Translations under genes and position numbers: made by a program | The notes under the pieces: model-generated | Seen by the model: only the letters and a program-made list of their open reading frames with translations | Databases searched by the model: none | Told to the model about the DNA's origin: nothing | Shown here: piece by piece, positions 1 to 8,988 of the stretch | Position numbering within the stretch: position 1 is the first letter of the stretch | How the letters are laid out: each line of letters starts with the position of its first letter | Assembly: GCA_947442065.1 (NCBI GenBank) | Contig: CANEUY010000003.1 | Coordinates: forward strand, 1 to 45,911 | DNA length: 45,911 nucleotides | From: Verrucomicrobia subdivision 6 bacterium | Lineage (GTDB): Bacteria; Verrucomicrobiota; Verrucomicrobiia; Methylacidiphilales; Verrucolacustridaceae | Direction: 5' to 3'

Positions 1-1140
1 GAGTCCGACCTTCTCGGGAACCGCGGAACGACCGGGGATGTCCTGCAAACGGCGAAAAACGCGGAAACCATCGGAAAAGCCTACGAACAGGTTGAGCAGA
101 TCGAACGGGATGCTGACGAACAGTTTGCTTCAGCCGATCGGGCGGAAGAGTTAGGAGACAAGGAGGCCGCACAGGCTGCCCGAAATCTTGGAAAAGAAAA
201 ACAGATGGAGGCCAAACGCCTCCGGGATGAAACAGACCAGCGGGGCGGCGAGGCCAATGCCAACTCCATCAAGTACTTTGATCAGGCACTCAAGATCTAT
301 CAGGATTTCGTAAAGGAAAACCCGGACGACCTCCATAAAACGGAAGCCCAGTACAAGGTCGGGGAGATGTATGAACATCTCGCGAAATATTGGGACGCAT
401 ACAAGGCCTACAAGAAGCTCGTCGAAGAATCGACCGCCAACCAGTACTGGGATCTGGCCATCGAGCGCATGTTCTCCATCGGAAACGTCTATCTTGCCGG
501 CCAGCACCAGATGATGTGGAAAATTCCCATGCCGGCCGACATGAACAAAGTCGTGGAGATTTATCAAACGATCATCCGCTCTGCCCCTTTTGGCCCCTAT
601 GCCCCGCTCGCTACCTTTTCCTGCGGATTGGCCCGTGAGAAACAGAAGAAATGGCCCGAGGCTGTAAAGTTTTATGAGGATATCTTGGACAAGTATCCCA
701 AAAATGACCTGATCGACGATGCCCAATACCAAATCGGCTACGTCTGGATGAAGGCTGCCCGCCAACCTGAGTACGACCAAACAGCCGCCCAAAAAGGGAT
801 CGAAGCCTTTCAGGATTATCTGGCTCGGTTTAAGCGGAGTGACAAGACGGAGCAGGCCTCTGAAAATATTCAAGTCCTTCAACAACGCCTCAGTGGAGGA
901 TCTCTTTCGGTAGCCCGGTTTTACGACAAAAGCGGCAATTATCCCGCAGCCCTGGTCTACTACAATGAAGTCATCACCCAAACTCCGGACTCCCCCCAGG
1001 GGCAAGAAGCCCGCCAACGGAAGCGGGCGCTTGAGGAAAGCATTTCAGAGGCAAAACAGCAGGCCGCGGACCCAAATAAGGCGAAAATCAGTTTTAGATC
1101 GAATCCCCAACCCCAACCCGATAGAGTTCCGAATCCATGA
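1..1140 (+). CDS. TPR outer-membrane assembly lipoprotein, BamD/YfiO-like (5' end outside window)
   Basis: Frame 1 is open from base 1 to TGA at 1140; repeated TPR-like segments (YDQALKIYQDFVKENPDD.., AVKFYEDILDKYPKNDLIDDAQYQIGYVW) typical of BamD-type proteins. Confidence 0.6.
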   Translation, partial: ESDLLGNRGTTGDVLQTAKNAETIGKAYEQVEQIERDADEQFASADRAEELGDKEAAQAARNLGKEKQMEAKRLRDETDQRGGEANANSIKYFDQALKIYQDFVKENPDDLHKTEAQYKVGEMYEHLAKYWDAYKAYKKLVEESTANQYWDLAIERMFSIGNVYLAGQHQMMWKIPMPADMNKVVEIYQTIIRSAPFGPYAPLATFSCGLAREKQKKWPEAVKFYEDILDKYPKNDLIDDAQYQIGYVWMKAARQPEYDQTAAQKGIEAFQDYLARFKRSDKTEQASENIQVLQQRLSGGSLSVARFYDKSGNYPAALVYYNEVITQTPDSPQGQEARQRKRALEESISEAKQQAADPNKAKISFRSNPQPQPDRVPNP

Positions 1141-1649
1141 ACTGTATCGCACTAGGCCTCCTTTCATTGGTTTTGTCCTCCTGCGCAAGCTACAAGATGG
1201 GGAGCACCCCTAAAGCCGAGGGCCTGACAGACGTCCGGGTCCTTTATATCCCGACCGTTCAAAATGAAACCGATGAGACGGCTGTGCCTGGAATCGTCAC
1301 GAATGCCCTTCTCCAGGAAATTGATCGAGAAGGCACCTTTCGTCATGCCAGGAAGGACGAGAGTGATGCCTCCCTTGAGATCACTGTCAAAAAGATCGAG
1401 CGCGTTTCAATCCGCCAATCCACCGAACAGTTCCTGACCTCCCTTCAGTACCAGCTGATTCTCACCTTGGAGTACCGTCTTTACAACATGAAGGAAAAGA
1501 AGGAAATCATCCCTCCGACCCAAGTGAAAGGAACCACCACCTTTTTCGTCCAGGGCGACCAGACCGAATCACAGCGGCAAGCGCTCCCCCCCGCGGCCAT
1601 CAGTGCCGCCCAAAATCTCGTCACCGCGATCAGCAGTCGCGGTTGGTAA
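1137..1649 (+). CDS. LptE-like LPS-assembly lipoprotein
   Basis: ATGA overlap with upstream CDS; lipobox-like LSSCASYKMG; VRVLYIPTVQNETDE..VTNALLQEI pattern of LptE-family proteins. Confidence 0.6.
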   Translation: MNCIALGLLSLVLSSCASYKMGSTPKAEGLTDVRVLYIPTVQNETDETAVPGIVTNALLQEIDREGTFRHARKDESDASLEITVKKIERVSIRQSTEQFLTSLQYQLILTLEYRLYNMKEKKEIIPPTQVKGTTTFFVQGDQTESQRQALPPAAISAAQNLVTAISSRGW

Positions 1650-2474
1650 TCACTTGTTCGGACTCATCCCCTCTCGAACATCCCTCAGAACCCCGTCCAC
1701 TGCGTCGACTCGGATCAATCCCATCCGGGGGTACTCGATATCGAGAATGACATAGCAGGTCAGAGTGATGGAGATAATGAAAAGCACGATATGGAGCCAA
1801 CTCCGTTTCTCAAATGCCGCCATTTGGTATCCCACAAGAACTGCACTCACTAAGGCCATCACCAACAACATCCCGTAAATGACCACGGGAGGATGAAACT
1901 GAAGAACGGCCGTGCGGGTGTTGGTGATATCGATCATGCTGTTAAGAGCTGGCAGTAATTGCATTCCCGCCAAAGTATTAGGGCTTTTCGCAACGCTTTG
2001 GGTCGCCTGACCCCAGATCTCGGCCTGAAGGATTTGGGTCCGTTCATACTCTGCTAAGGCCGCCTGCATGTCGGGAATCAGTTCGTAAGTCCTGATTCGG
2101 GAATCGATGTAATTTCGGAATAAGTTCCGTAGAGGCTCCTGATCCGGAGCAGGAATTAGGTCCAGACGAAGATAAGCGGTGCCAATATCGTTCGCCTCTT
2201 CGACAATCAGCTTCCGCCGCTCGTCAAAACGGGAAAGAGCCGAAGAAAAAGTAAAGGCGATCAGGAGCCCAAAAAGCGCAAAGATCGGTCCGTCGATCAC
2301 TCCTAAGGTATCCAGAATCTTTCCATGCACGCTTCGCAGATGCGATTTCCCAATCCGTACCCCCAACTCGAGCATGCCATACATGCCGAAACCCAAAGCC
2401 AGAATCAGCGGGAGGGGCAGCGCGAAAAGCGCCTGAGGCTCCCGGTGAAATATCGTAATGGCCAAAAAGCTCAA
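1650..2474 (-). CDS. DUF4239 / bestrophin-like membrane protein, apparent TTG start
   Basis: IDGPIFALFGLLIAFTFSSALSRFDERRKLIVEEANDIGTAYLRLDLIP and C-terminal TM segments are typical of DUF4239. Confidence 0.7.
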   Translation of the reverse strand: MSFLAITIFHREPQALFALPLPLILALGFGMYGMLELGVRIGKSHLRSVHGKILDTLGVIDGPIFALFGLLIAFTFSSALSRFDERRKLIVEEANDIGTAYLRLDLIPAPDQEPLRNLFRNYIDSRIRTYELIPDMQAALAEYERTQILQAEIWGQATQSVAKSPNTLAGMQLLPALNSMIDITNTRTAVLQFHPPVVIYGMLLVMALVSAVLVGYQMAAFEKRSWLHIVLFIISITLTCYVILDIEYPRMGLIRVDAVDGVLRDVREGMSPNK

Positions 2475-2696
2475 CTATCTCTCCGGTTGCAGATGGGCAT
2501 CCACATCCTCATTGATCTTATCGAAAAGCTCATGAAGGGCGATGAAGTCCGGGCCCTTCACATTCCAATGGGCCTGCTTGCATTGCGTCTGAAGGTCAAT
2601 CGAGTCAGCCAAACGGGCATTCAATAAGGGGATCATCTTTTCCCGAAGATCCGCAGAGAGATCATTCTTGGTGGAATAAGCTTTGGATTGGCTCAT
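2475..2696 (-). pseudogene. dps: Truncated Dps/ferritin-like protein (N-terminal ~73 aa only)
   Basis: MSQSKAYSTKNDL..LNARLADSIDLQTQCKQAHWNVKGPDFIALHELFDKINEDVD is classic Dps N-terminus but ends at HLQPER-stop; the rest of the four-helix bundle is absent downstream. Confidence 0.7.
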
Positions 2697-2739
2697 GAAA
2701 AGATCATCAAAGAAATCATCCTTCGAGTCAAACCACGGC

Positions 2740-3843
2740 CTACCAATTTGAAATCGGGCCTTTGGGGACAGGAATTTCCGATCTCTCCACATCCACATCC
2801 CCGGCGAAAACAGCCTGTAATTTCGAGGGCGCAAACTTTTCCAGCAACTCTCCCTCTTCATTCACGAACTGCTTCCGCCACCCCCGATATTCTCCAAGCG
2901 CCTTTTCATAGTCCGAACGATTCGAAATTCTTACTGCCGCTTTTTTGAACTCACTGGAAGGACCAAACCTCCGCGCATACCAAGGAATCACTTTACGGAA
3001 AAGAACGCATCCCCGTTCCTCTCCGAAGAACTCAATGTTCCGCTCCAGATGCCGGGTCATGACCTGGATCCTCTCCTCAAAATCGGGCTCGCTCATCAAT
3101 TCCCCCTTTTGCAGGAAGTGTGCCGTCGCCCGGAAGATCCATGGATTCAGAAAAGCACCGCGCCCCACACTCACCCCCGCACAACCTGTTTCCTCCATCA
3201 TCCGTTTCGCCCCCTCCGGGGTGGTCACGTCTCCGTTTCCGATGACCGGAAGCTTGACGGCCGCAACAACCGACGCAATGCCCTCGAGACTTACCCTTCC
3301 GGCGAAACCTTGCTGGCGTGTCCGCCCATGAACAAAGATCGCCGATATGCCCGCCTCCTCCAGTGCTTTCGCCAGGTCAGGCGCCGTCAGATTTTTCTCG
3401 TCCCATCCCAACCGCATTTTGGCTGTGACGGGAATTTTTACCGCCTCCACCATTCCTTTCACCAGTTCCGCAGTCTTGCCCAATTCGGTCATCATAGCCG
3501 AACCCCCACCCACCCTGCAGACCTTCCGCACCGGGCAACCCATGTTGATATCGACGGAGTTCGCCCCCAAATCCTCACACTTCATCGCTGCATCCCTCAT
3601 TTCGGATGCCACCGCTCCAAAAAGTTGAATCGCCCAAGGCCGATCATCCGGCGATGTCGCCACCAGTTCCAGAGCCCGCCGATTGTTTTCCAAAAGGGAA
3701 CGCGCATTCACGAGATCCGTCGTCGCCAATCCGCACCCTCCCAGTTCACGAACGACCCGACGAAACGGAAGGTTGGTATACCCTGCCAACGGCGAAAGGC
3801 AGAGGGGCGTCTCAAGCTCTAATGATCCGATTTTCATTTTCAC
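2740..3843 (-). CDS. dus: tRNA-dihydrouridine synthase (DusB-like)
   Basis: PLAGYTNLPFR, DINMGCPVRKV, TAKMRLGWD, FVHGRTRQQGF, VIGNGDV motifs. Confidence 0.9.
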   Translation of the reverse strand: MKMKIGSLELETPLCLSPLAGYTNLPFRRVVRELGGCGLATTDLVNARSLLENNRRALELVATSPDDRPWAIQLFGAVASEMRDAAMKCEDLGANSVDINMGCPVRKVCRVGGGSAMMTELGKTAELVKGMVEAVKIPVTAKMRLGWDEKNLTAPDLAKALEEAGISAIFVHGRTRQQGFAGRVSLEGIASVVAAVKLPVIGNGDVTTPEGAKRMMEETGCAGVSVGRGAFLNPWIFRATAHFLQKGELMSEPDFEERIQVMTRHLERNIEFFGEERGCVLFRKVIPWYARRFGPSSEFKKAAVRISNRSDYEKALGEYRGWRKQFVNEEGELLEKFAPSKLQAVFAGDVDVERSEIPVPKGPISNW

Positions 3844-4688
3844 GGAATCAGTTCACTGAGCTTCCACAACCGTCGGGAAGCCTCGATGTTCCTAGCTGCG
3901 AGGGAAGGCCTTGTTTCCTTGCGATAGGCGTAATACCCCCCCTGTTGGGGTCTGTCTTTTCGGCTCGCCAACCAGACCGCCGTATCGGCTCCCTGCTCAT
4001 TCGTTTTCCCAAAAAGTCTTTTCAGCCAAAGAAAAGCCCACCCTGTCACCCCTCGGTTTTCGTCCCCCAAAGCGGAATTCACCAGTCCGGGATGGACAGC
4101 GCAAATCCTAATCTTTGATTTTTGCAACCGCCTACCTTGTTCCGCCACATACAAAAGATTGGCCAGTTTGGTCAGGCAGTAGGCCCTCCAACCATCCCAA
4201 CGGGATTCGCCATGAAGATTATTCCACTGCACCCGCCCCCAACGATGGGCTTCGGAAGCTGTGCAGATCACCCGCGGATCCCTGCTCTTTTTTAACAAAG
4301 GAAAAAGGGCCTGGGTCAGATCGAAATAAGCCAGGTGATTCATTGCCCAAGTCCGCTCGTTTCCCTCACGGGTTGTTTTCCGTTCAGTGAAATAGCCCCC
4401 CGCGTTATTCCAGAGAACATCCAACCGGACTTCCTCTTGATTTAGTTTTTTTGCCAAAGTTGCCACTTGCCGACGGGAGGTCAGATCGGTCTTCGCGGTC
4501 TTCACCCTACCCGCACCCATTTTGCGGCAGGTTACGGATACCTCCTTCAGGCGCCCGGGGTGCCGTCCCACCAGAATCAGATTCGCCCCCATTCGAGCCA
4601 ACGCAAGAGCTCCGGCACGACCAATCCCACGCGTTGCGCCGGTGATCAGCACCACCTTGTTCTTCATCGACGGAAGTTTGGAGGTCAC
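3840..4688 (-). CDS. Short-chain dehydrogenase/reductase, retinol-dehydrogenase-like
   Basis: Rossmann TGATRGIG, NNAGG, YCLTK catalytic motif; 4-nt overlap with dus. Confidence 0.85.
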   Translation of the reverse strand: MTSKLPSMKNKVVLITGATRGIGRAGALALARMGANLILVGRHPGRLKEVSVTCRKMGAGRVKTAKTDLTSRRQVATLAKKLNQEEVRLDVLWNNAGGYFTERKTTREGNERTWAMNHLAYFDLTQALFPLLKKSRDPRVICTASEAHRWGRVQWNNLHGESRWDGWRAYCLTKLANLLYVAEQGRRLQKSKIRICAVHPGLVNSALGDENRGVTGWAFLWLKRLFGKTNEQGADTAVWLASRKDRPQQGGYYAYRKETRPSLAARNIEASRRLWKLSELIP

Positions 4689-4753
4689 TCATTCGTTATA
4701 GAGAAAATCTGCCGATTGGGTAGGACTGCCTTTGACAAACAACGATTCATACT

Positions 4754-4826
4754 TGGAGCCATGGGGATTCGAACCCCAGACCTCCTCAATGCCATTGAGG
4801 CGCTCTACCAACTGAGCTATGACCCC
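4754..4826 (-). tRNA. tRNA-Ala (anticodon GGC), CCA not encoded
   Basis: Cloverleaf read by eye: acceptor GGGGTCA/TGGCTCC, D arm AGCTCAGTTGGTAGAGC, anticodon arm CCTCA-ATGGCAT-TGAGG, T arm GGTTCGAATCC. Confidence 0.92.
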
Positions 4827-4936
4827 TTGATCAAAAAATTTCCGCTTCACGGAAATGTCTTACAGAATGCCACAACAAGGATCATTAAGAAATAGTTTTA
4901 TTGAGGGGATTTTCCGTAAGGTTTTGTGTGAACGCT

Positions 4937-5507
4937 ATGCCCCTTAATCCAAGACTCTCCACATTTATCGCCGGGGAAAAAGAAAGTTGGATCATTCAGG
5001 AAGTCCGAGCCGTCCCGGGAGAAGGACTCCCCCTGGCGAAAAAACTCGAAATCATGGAGGGGGGGGTCGCCGGATCCACCCGTTGCTGCCGACTGCACCT
5101 TGAAAGGACTGAGCAGTCATGAGCGGTACACCAATCGAGACGAAAAGAATTAGCTAATCCACATTCAACCTGGCTTGGGACGCCCCGAAGCGACCCGAGC
5201 TGCCCTGATCCCGATCCGCAAGAGCCCCCAGTGGTGGGCCATGACCCAAGACGAGAGGCAAAGGATCTTCACCGAACAATCGCATCACACGGCCATTGGA
5301 ATGAAATATCTTCCGGCCGTTGCTCGGCGACTTTATCATTGCCGTGATCTGGCCGTGCCTCAACCCTTCGATTTTTTGAATTGGTTTGAATTTGCCCCAT
5401 CGGAATCACCCGCCTTCGATCGTTTACTCGAGGAGTTGAGGTCGAAGCCTGAATGGACATTTGTTGAGCGGGAAACCGAAATTCGCCTGATACGCGCGGG
5501 CTCCTGA
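4937..5507 (+). pseudogene. Chlorite dismutase / HemQ-like family protein, disrupted by a frameshift and a nonsense codon
   Basis: Frame 2 MPLNPRLSTFIAGEKESWIIQEVRAVPGEGLP.. continues after a G8 tract in frame 3 as SPDPPVAADCTLKGLSSHERYTNRDEKN*LIHIQPGLGRPEATRAALIPIRKSPQWWAMTQDERQRIFTEQSHHTAIGMKYLPAVARRLYHCRDL..FDFLNWFEFAP; TAG at 5151-5153. Confidence 0.8.
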
Positions 5508-5572
5508 TCGGCTCTCAAGTTTCAACATGGCCAAAGCCTTGGCTTGCGGAATCCCCTCTCCATGATCATTCT

Positions 5573-6400
5573 ATGCAAATGAACCGATCCATTCTTGCCA
5601 TCCTCCTCTCCGCTCTGGCCCTCACTTCCTGTCAACAGGCCCCTCCTGGATCCGATGCTGAGGACGAACGGAACCCGTACTTCCGCCAAGCGAACAAGGA
5701 TGTGGCAGATCTGAATTACCCTGCGGCGATCAAGCAGTATGAAAAAGCCCTTGCCGTGAATCCTTCTGTGGTCAAAGCCTACTACCAGATCGGCCTTCTC
5801 TATGGGGATAAACTTGGAGATCAGATCAGTGCCATTTACTTCTACCAAAAATATCTCGAAGCCCGGCCGAATGCTGCCGAGCGGGAAGAGGTCGTAGCAG
5901 CGTTGGACAAGGCAAGAATCGACTTTTCTATGACCCAGCCGAATAGCCCGTCGCAGAATGCCGCGGAAATCGCAAAAATCGCCAAGGAGAATGTCGATTA
6001 CAAACAACAAATCGCCCAGCTCCAGGCGGCGTTGGCCGCCAAGGAGGCCCAGCTATCACAAATCGGCGGAGCGGCGACTCCCCCCAAGGCGACGGCCGTT
6101 GTCCCCGCGTCGCCCGTTCCCGAGAAAAAGGCCCCAAAAGCAGGACAAGGCGCTTCGATTTCCAGTGCAATTCCCTCCGTACCAGCGGCAACACCTCCCG
6201 CTGCTCCCTCCGAAGCCGCCGCACCTTCTGGAGAAGCAAAACAGCACACGGTCGGCAAAGGAGACACCCTTTGGAAATTGGCAAAGAAATACTACCCCGC
6301 CTCCCTCGACCTGAATGAAGAGATTGCCAAACTGAAAGCCGCTAATCCAGGTCTCGATGATCGAAACCTCAAGATCGGCACAGTAATCAATATCCCATGA
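5573..6400 (+). CDS. Lipoprotein with TPR region and C-terminal LysM domain
   Basis: Lipobox ALTSC; TPR YPAAIKQYEKALAVNPSVVKAYYQIGLLYGD; Pro/Ala linker; LysM HTVGKGDTLWKLAKKYY..LNEEIAKLKAANPG..LKIGTVINIP. Confidence 0.85.
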   Translation: MQMNRSILAILLSALALTSCQQAPPGSDAEDERNPYFRQANKDVADLNYPAAIKQYEKALAVNPSVVKAYYQIGLLYGDKLGDQISAIYFYQKYLEARPNAAEREEVVAALDKARIDFSMTQPNSPSQNAAEIAKIAKENVDYKQQIAQLQAALAAKEAQLSQIGGAATPPKATAVVPASPVPEKKAPKAGQGASISSAIPSVPAATPPAAPSEAAAPSGEAKQHTVGKGDTLWKLAKKYYPASLDLNEEIAKLKAANPGLDDRNLKIGTVINIP

Positions 6401-7014
6401 GCCGGCACCGTCTCTCCGAAGATCAACAGGATTTGTCACTTTCTTCCGGCGGACCCCTCGAAGGATTGGGAGCCGAACTCCAACAACGCCAGCATGAATT
6501 GATTCAGCTCCAGCGCCAACAGCAGGAGCTGGAAATTCGCAAGAAACAGCTCGAAGAGCTGAATACGCGGCGGATGGAGTTAATGCAGGGACAAAAGGAG
6601 ATTCGCGATAGCCTTCACCGGGGTGTAGTGATTCTGGAGAGAGCGGAAGGGCAGAGCCGCAAGGAAGTGGAGCAAATGCACGAAACTCGCCAGATCTTCA
6701 GTGAGCAGTTGGCTGAAATCAACAATATTGACCCCTCCGAATGGTCGGCTGCCGGAATCGAAGAAGAACTCTCCAAGGCACTGGCAAAGGTCGATCAGGC
6801 CCAAGCCATCTACACCCAGTCCAGGGCTAAAATTGATGCCCTCCGTGGGCAGGATCTGGAATCTCATTCAGAAGAAAACCCTACGCAGGAAGGCCAGACC
6901 TCCCCGAACGCTACGGAATCCTTTGGTGCAAATCTAATCCGGGGCTTTGCCTTTAATCTGCCCCTAATCCTTGCTATATTTTTAGGGCTTGTTTTATTTC
7001 ATATCCTGAAGTGA
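6397..7014 (+). CDS. Coiled-coil protein with C-terminal transmembrane anchor, unknown function
   Basis: ATGA overlap with upstream gene; Q/E/L-rich heptads; C-terminal FNLPLILAIFLGLVLFHIL. Confidence 0.7.
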   Translation: MSRHRLSEDQQDLSLSSGGPLEGLGAELQQRQHELIQLQRQQQELEIRKKQLEELNTRRMELMQGQKEIRDSLHRGVVILERAEGQSRKEVEQMHETRQIFSEQLAEINNIDPSEWSAAGIEEELSKALAKVDQAQAIYTQSRAKIDALRGQDLESHSEENPTQEGQTSPNATESFGANLIRGFAFNLPLILAIFLGLVLFHILK

Positions 7015-7024
7015 TCCCACAGGT

Positions 7025-7044
7025 TTTACCCCAAACGGGGTAAA
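7025..7044 (+). terminator. Perfect 8-bp hairpin TTTACCCC-AAAC-GGGGTAAA just after a stop codon; possible 3'-end element
   Basis: Inverted repeat 11 nt downstream of the 7014 stop; no clear T-tract. Confidence 0.4.
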
Positions 7045-7095
7045 TACTTCAGGGTCAGGGCTTGCGTGTTCAGTCCTCTTTCCTAAGTATACGGA

Positions 7096-7392
7096 ATGCA
7101 GATTCCAGGATTCAAACGAGACCCGCTTCGCGAGGAGATGCGGCGGATCTCCAGGGAGTCCTCGCGGATAACCCACACCACACGCCGATTGACACATGAA
7201 TCGACCATTATCTCGTCTGGTCGGAATCGTCCCATTCAGCAGGTTTCCCCTGCATCCAATGTGAAACAAACCCGTCCACCTGCCCTTTTGGTGGAAGGTC
7301 GGCACGCCCGTCGCAAAGTGATTTTTGCGGCCCTGCTTTCCGTATTACTGGCTTGGGTGCTTTTCCGCCTGATGGCGGGATGGGCAACCTAA
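7096..7392 (+). CDS. Small basic protein with C-terminal TM segment, unknown function
   Basis: 98 aa ORF; TM KVIFAALLSVLLAWVLFRLMA; ends 7 nt before the convergent rplQ stop. Confidence 0.5.
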   Translation: MQIPGFKRDPLREEMRRISRESSRITHTTRRLTHESTIISSGRNRPIQQVSPASNVKQTRPPALLVEGRHARRKVIFAALLSVLLAWVLFRLMAGWAT

Positions 7393-7399
7393 CCTGTTT

Positions 7400-7843
7400 C
7401 TATTTTTTCTTTTCGGGTTTGGAAGCCTTGGCGGGCTTGGTGGATTTGCCCTTGGCGGGTTCTTCCACGGTTTCAACTACGGGAGCGGGACGAACCACCC
7501 ATTCCAAAAGGGCAACCGGAGCGGCATCCCCTTGCCGATATCCAAGCTTTAGGATGCGGGTATAACCGCCGGAACGATCCTTGAAACGAGGAGCGATTTC
7601 CGCAAAGAGTTTATGAACCAAATCTGATTCATGCAGTGCGGAAAACGCTTGGCGACGGTGATGAAGGCTCCCCTTCTTGCCCAGGGTGACCAGTTTTTCC
7701 GCCACAGGACGAGCCGCCTTGGCTCGGGAGACGGTGGTCCGGACCCTCTCGTGCCGGATCAACGAGCCGACCAAATTGGCCAGCATGCTGTCCCGGTGCT
7801 GGGAGGTACGCCCCAGCTTCGTTGTGTTTTGACGATGTCTCAT
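7400..7843 (-). CDS. rplQ: 50S ribosomal protein L17
   Basis: MRHRQNTTKLGRTSQHRDSMLANLVGSLIRHERVRTT..AK. Confidence 0.98.
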   Translation of the reverse strand: MRHRQNTTKLGRTSQHRDSMLANLVGSLIRHERVRTTVSRAKAARPVAEKLVTLGKKGSLHHRRQAFSALHESDLVHKLFAEIAPRFKDRSGGYTRILKLGYRQGDAAPVALLEWVVRPAPVVETVEEPAKGKSTKPAKASKPEKKK

Positions 7844-8871
7844 GCCTGTCCATTCGCCCCAAACGCCTCAAGCGGAGCAGCCGGGGCGGTCAGAAGGGAG
7901 GAATCAAATTTCATGCCGAGGGAAAGACCCAGCGAAGTCAGCTTGTCCTTGATCTCATTCAGGGACTTCTTGCCGAAGTTCCGATATTTCAGCATTTCAG
8001 CCTCAGACTTGAGAGCCAGCATTCCCACAGTGGTGATATTGGCATTATTCAGGCAGTTGGCTGCACGGACAGAGAGTTCGATCTCGTTCACGCTCATGGC
8101 CAACAATTTTTTCAAGGCCGTATTTTCCACCGGCGCCTCAAACTTCACTTCTTCGAATTCGATCGGTTCCTTGTCAAAGTTGGCAAAGATGTCGAGGTGA
8201 TGCCGGAGGATACCCGCCGAATGCAAGAGGGCTTCGTCCGGGGTCAAGCGTCCATCGGTCCATAGTTCAAGAACCAGCTTGTCATAATCGGTGCGTTGAC
8301 CGACCCGGGTGTTTTTCACCTCATATTTCACCTTGGTAACAGGCGAAAAAAGAGAGTCCACAGGAATGAGTCCAATGGGGGAATCTTCCCGCTTGTTGTC
8401 CTCCCAAGTCGCGTATCCACGTCCGACCCGGACTTCGAATTCGGCCTCGAACTTGGATTTTTTGTCGAGGGTACAGATGACTTCCTTCGGGTTCAGGACT
8501 TCCACGCCTGCATCCAGTTCAATGTCCGCCGCCGTCACAGGACCTTCCTTGTTCACCTTGAGGGTGAGCAAACGGGGCTCGCGATTCGGGAGTTTGAATT
8601 TCAATTTTTTAAGATTGAGAACGATTTCGGTAATGTCTTCCACCACGTTTTCAATGGTGCTGAATTCATGTTGGACCCCGGCAATCTTGACACTGGTGAT
8701 TGCTGCCCCTTCGAGGGAGCTCAGCAAAACACGCCGCAGGGAATTTCCAAGGGTGGTTCCATAGCCGGCTTCAAAAGGTTCTGCCGTAAACTGGGCGTAG
8801 GTCTCCGTGGCGGTTTCTTCGTTTTTTTGCAGGCGGTTAGGCAGTTCGAATCTTCCAAGTCGTAGTGGCAT
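7840..8871 (-). CDS. rpoA: DNA-directed RNA polymerase subunit alpha
   Basis: Alpha NTD (PFEAGYGTTLGNSLRRVLLSSLEGAAI) and CTD (CLNNANITTVGMLALKSEAEMLKYRNFGKKSLNEIKDKL). Confidence 0.98.
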   Translation of the reverse strand: MPLRLGRFELPNRLQKNEETATETYAQFTAEPFEAGYGTTLGNSLRRVLLSSLEGAAITSVKIAGVQHEFSTIENVVEDITEIVLNLKKLKFKLPNREPRLLTLKVNKEGPVTAADIELDAGVEVLNPKEVICTLDKKSKFEAEFEVRVGRGYATWEDNKREDSPIGLIPVDSLFSPVTKVKYEVKNTRVGQRTDYDKLVLELWTDGRLTPDEALLHSAGILRHHLDIFANFDKEPIEFEEVKFEAPVENTALKKLLAMSVNEIELSVRAANCLNNANITTVGMLALKSEAEMLKYRNFGKKSLNEIKDKLTSLGLSLGMKFDSSLLTAPAAPLEAFGANGQA

Positions 8872-8955
8872 AGTCTTTTCTCTCTTTCCGGCCGGGTTAC
8901 CCCTCCCCCGCTACCTGGAGAAGGGACCTACGGCCGATCCTGATCTGTTTTTGTT

Positions 8956-8982
8956 TTTCACCGTCGGTAGCGGACGGCGAAA
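8956..8982 (-). other. Stem-loop in the rpsD-rpoA intergenic region
   Basis: Minus-strand TTTCGCCGTC-CGCTACC-GACGGTGAAA, 10 bp with one G:U. Confidence 0.5.
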
Positions 8983-8988
8983 GATTTT

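Noticed and set aside
5151-5153. TAG in the Cld-like gene as a recoded (pyrrolysine-like) codon
   Set aside because: No supporting element seen and a separate frameshift is present; decay is simpler.
5928-6439. Several overlapping ORFs on both strands opposite the LysM lipoprotein
   Set aside because: Explained by the Pro/Ala-rich linker of the real CDS at 5573-6400.
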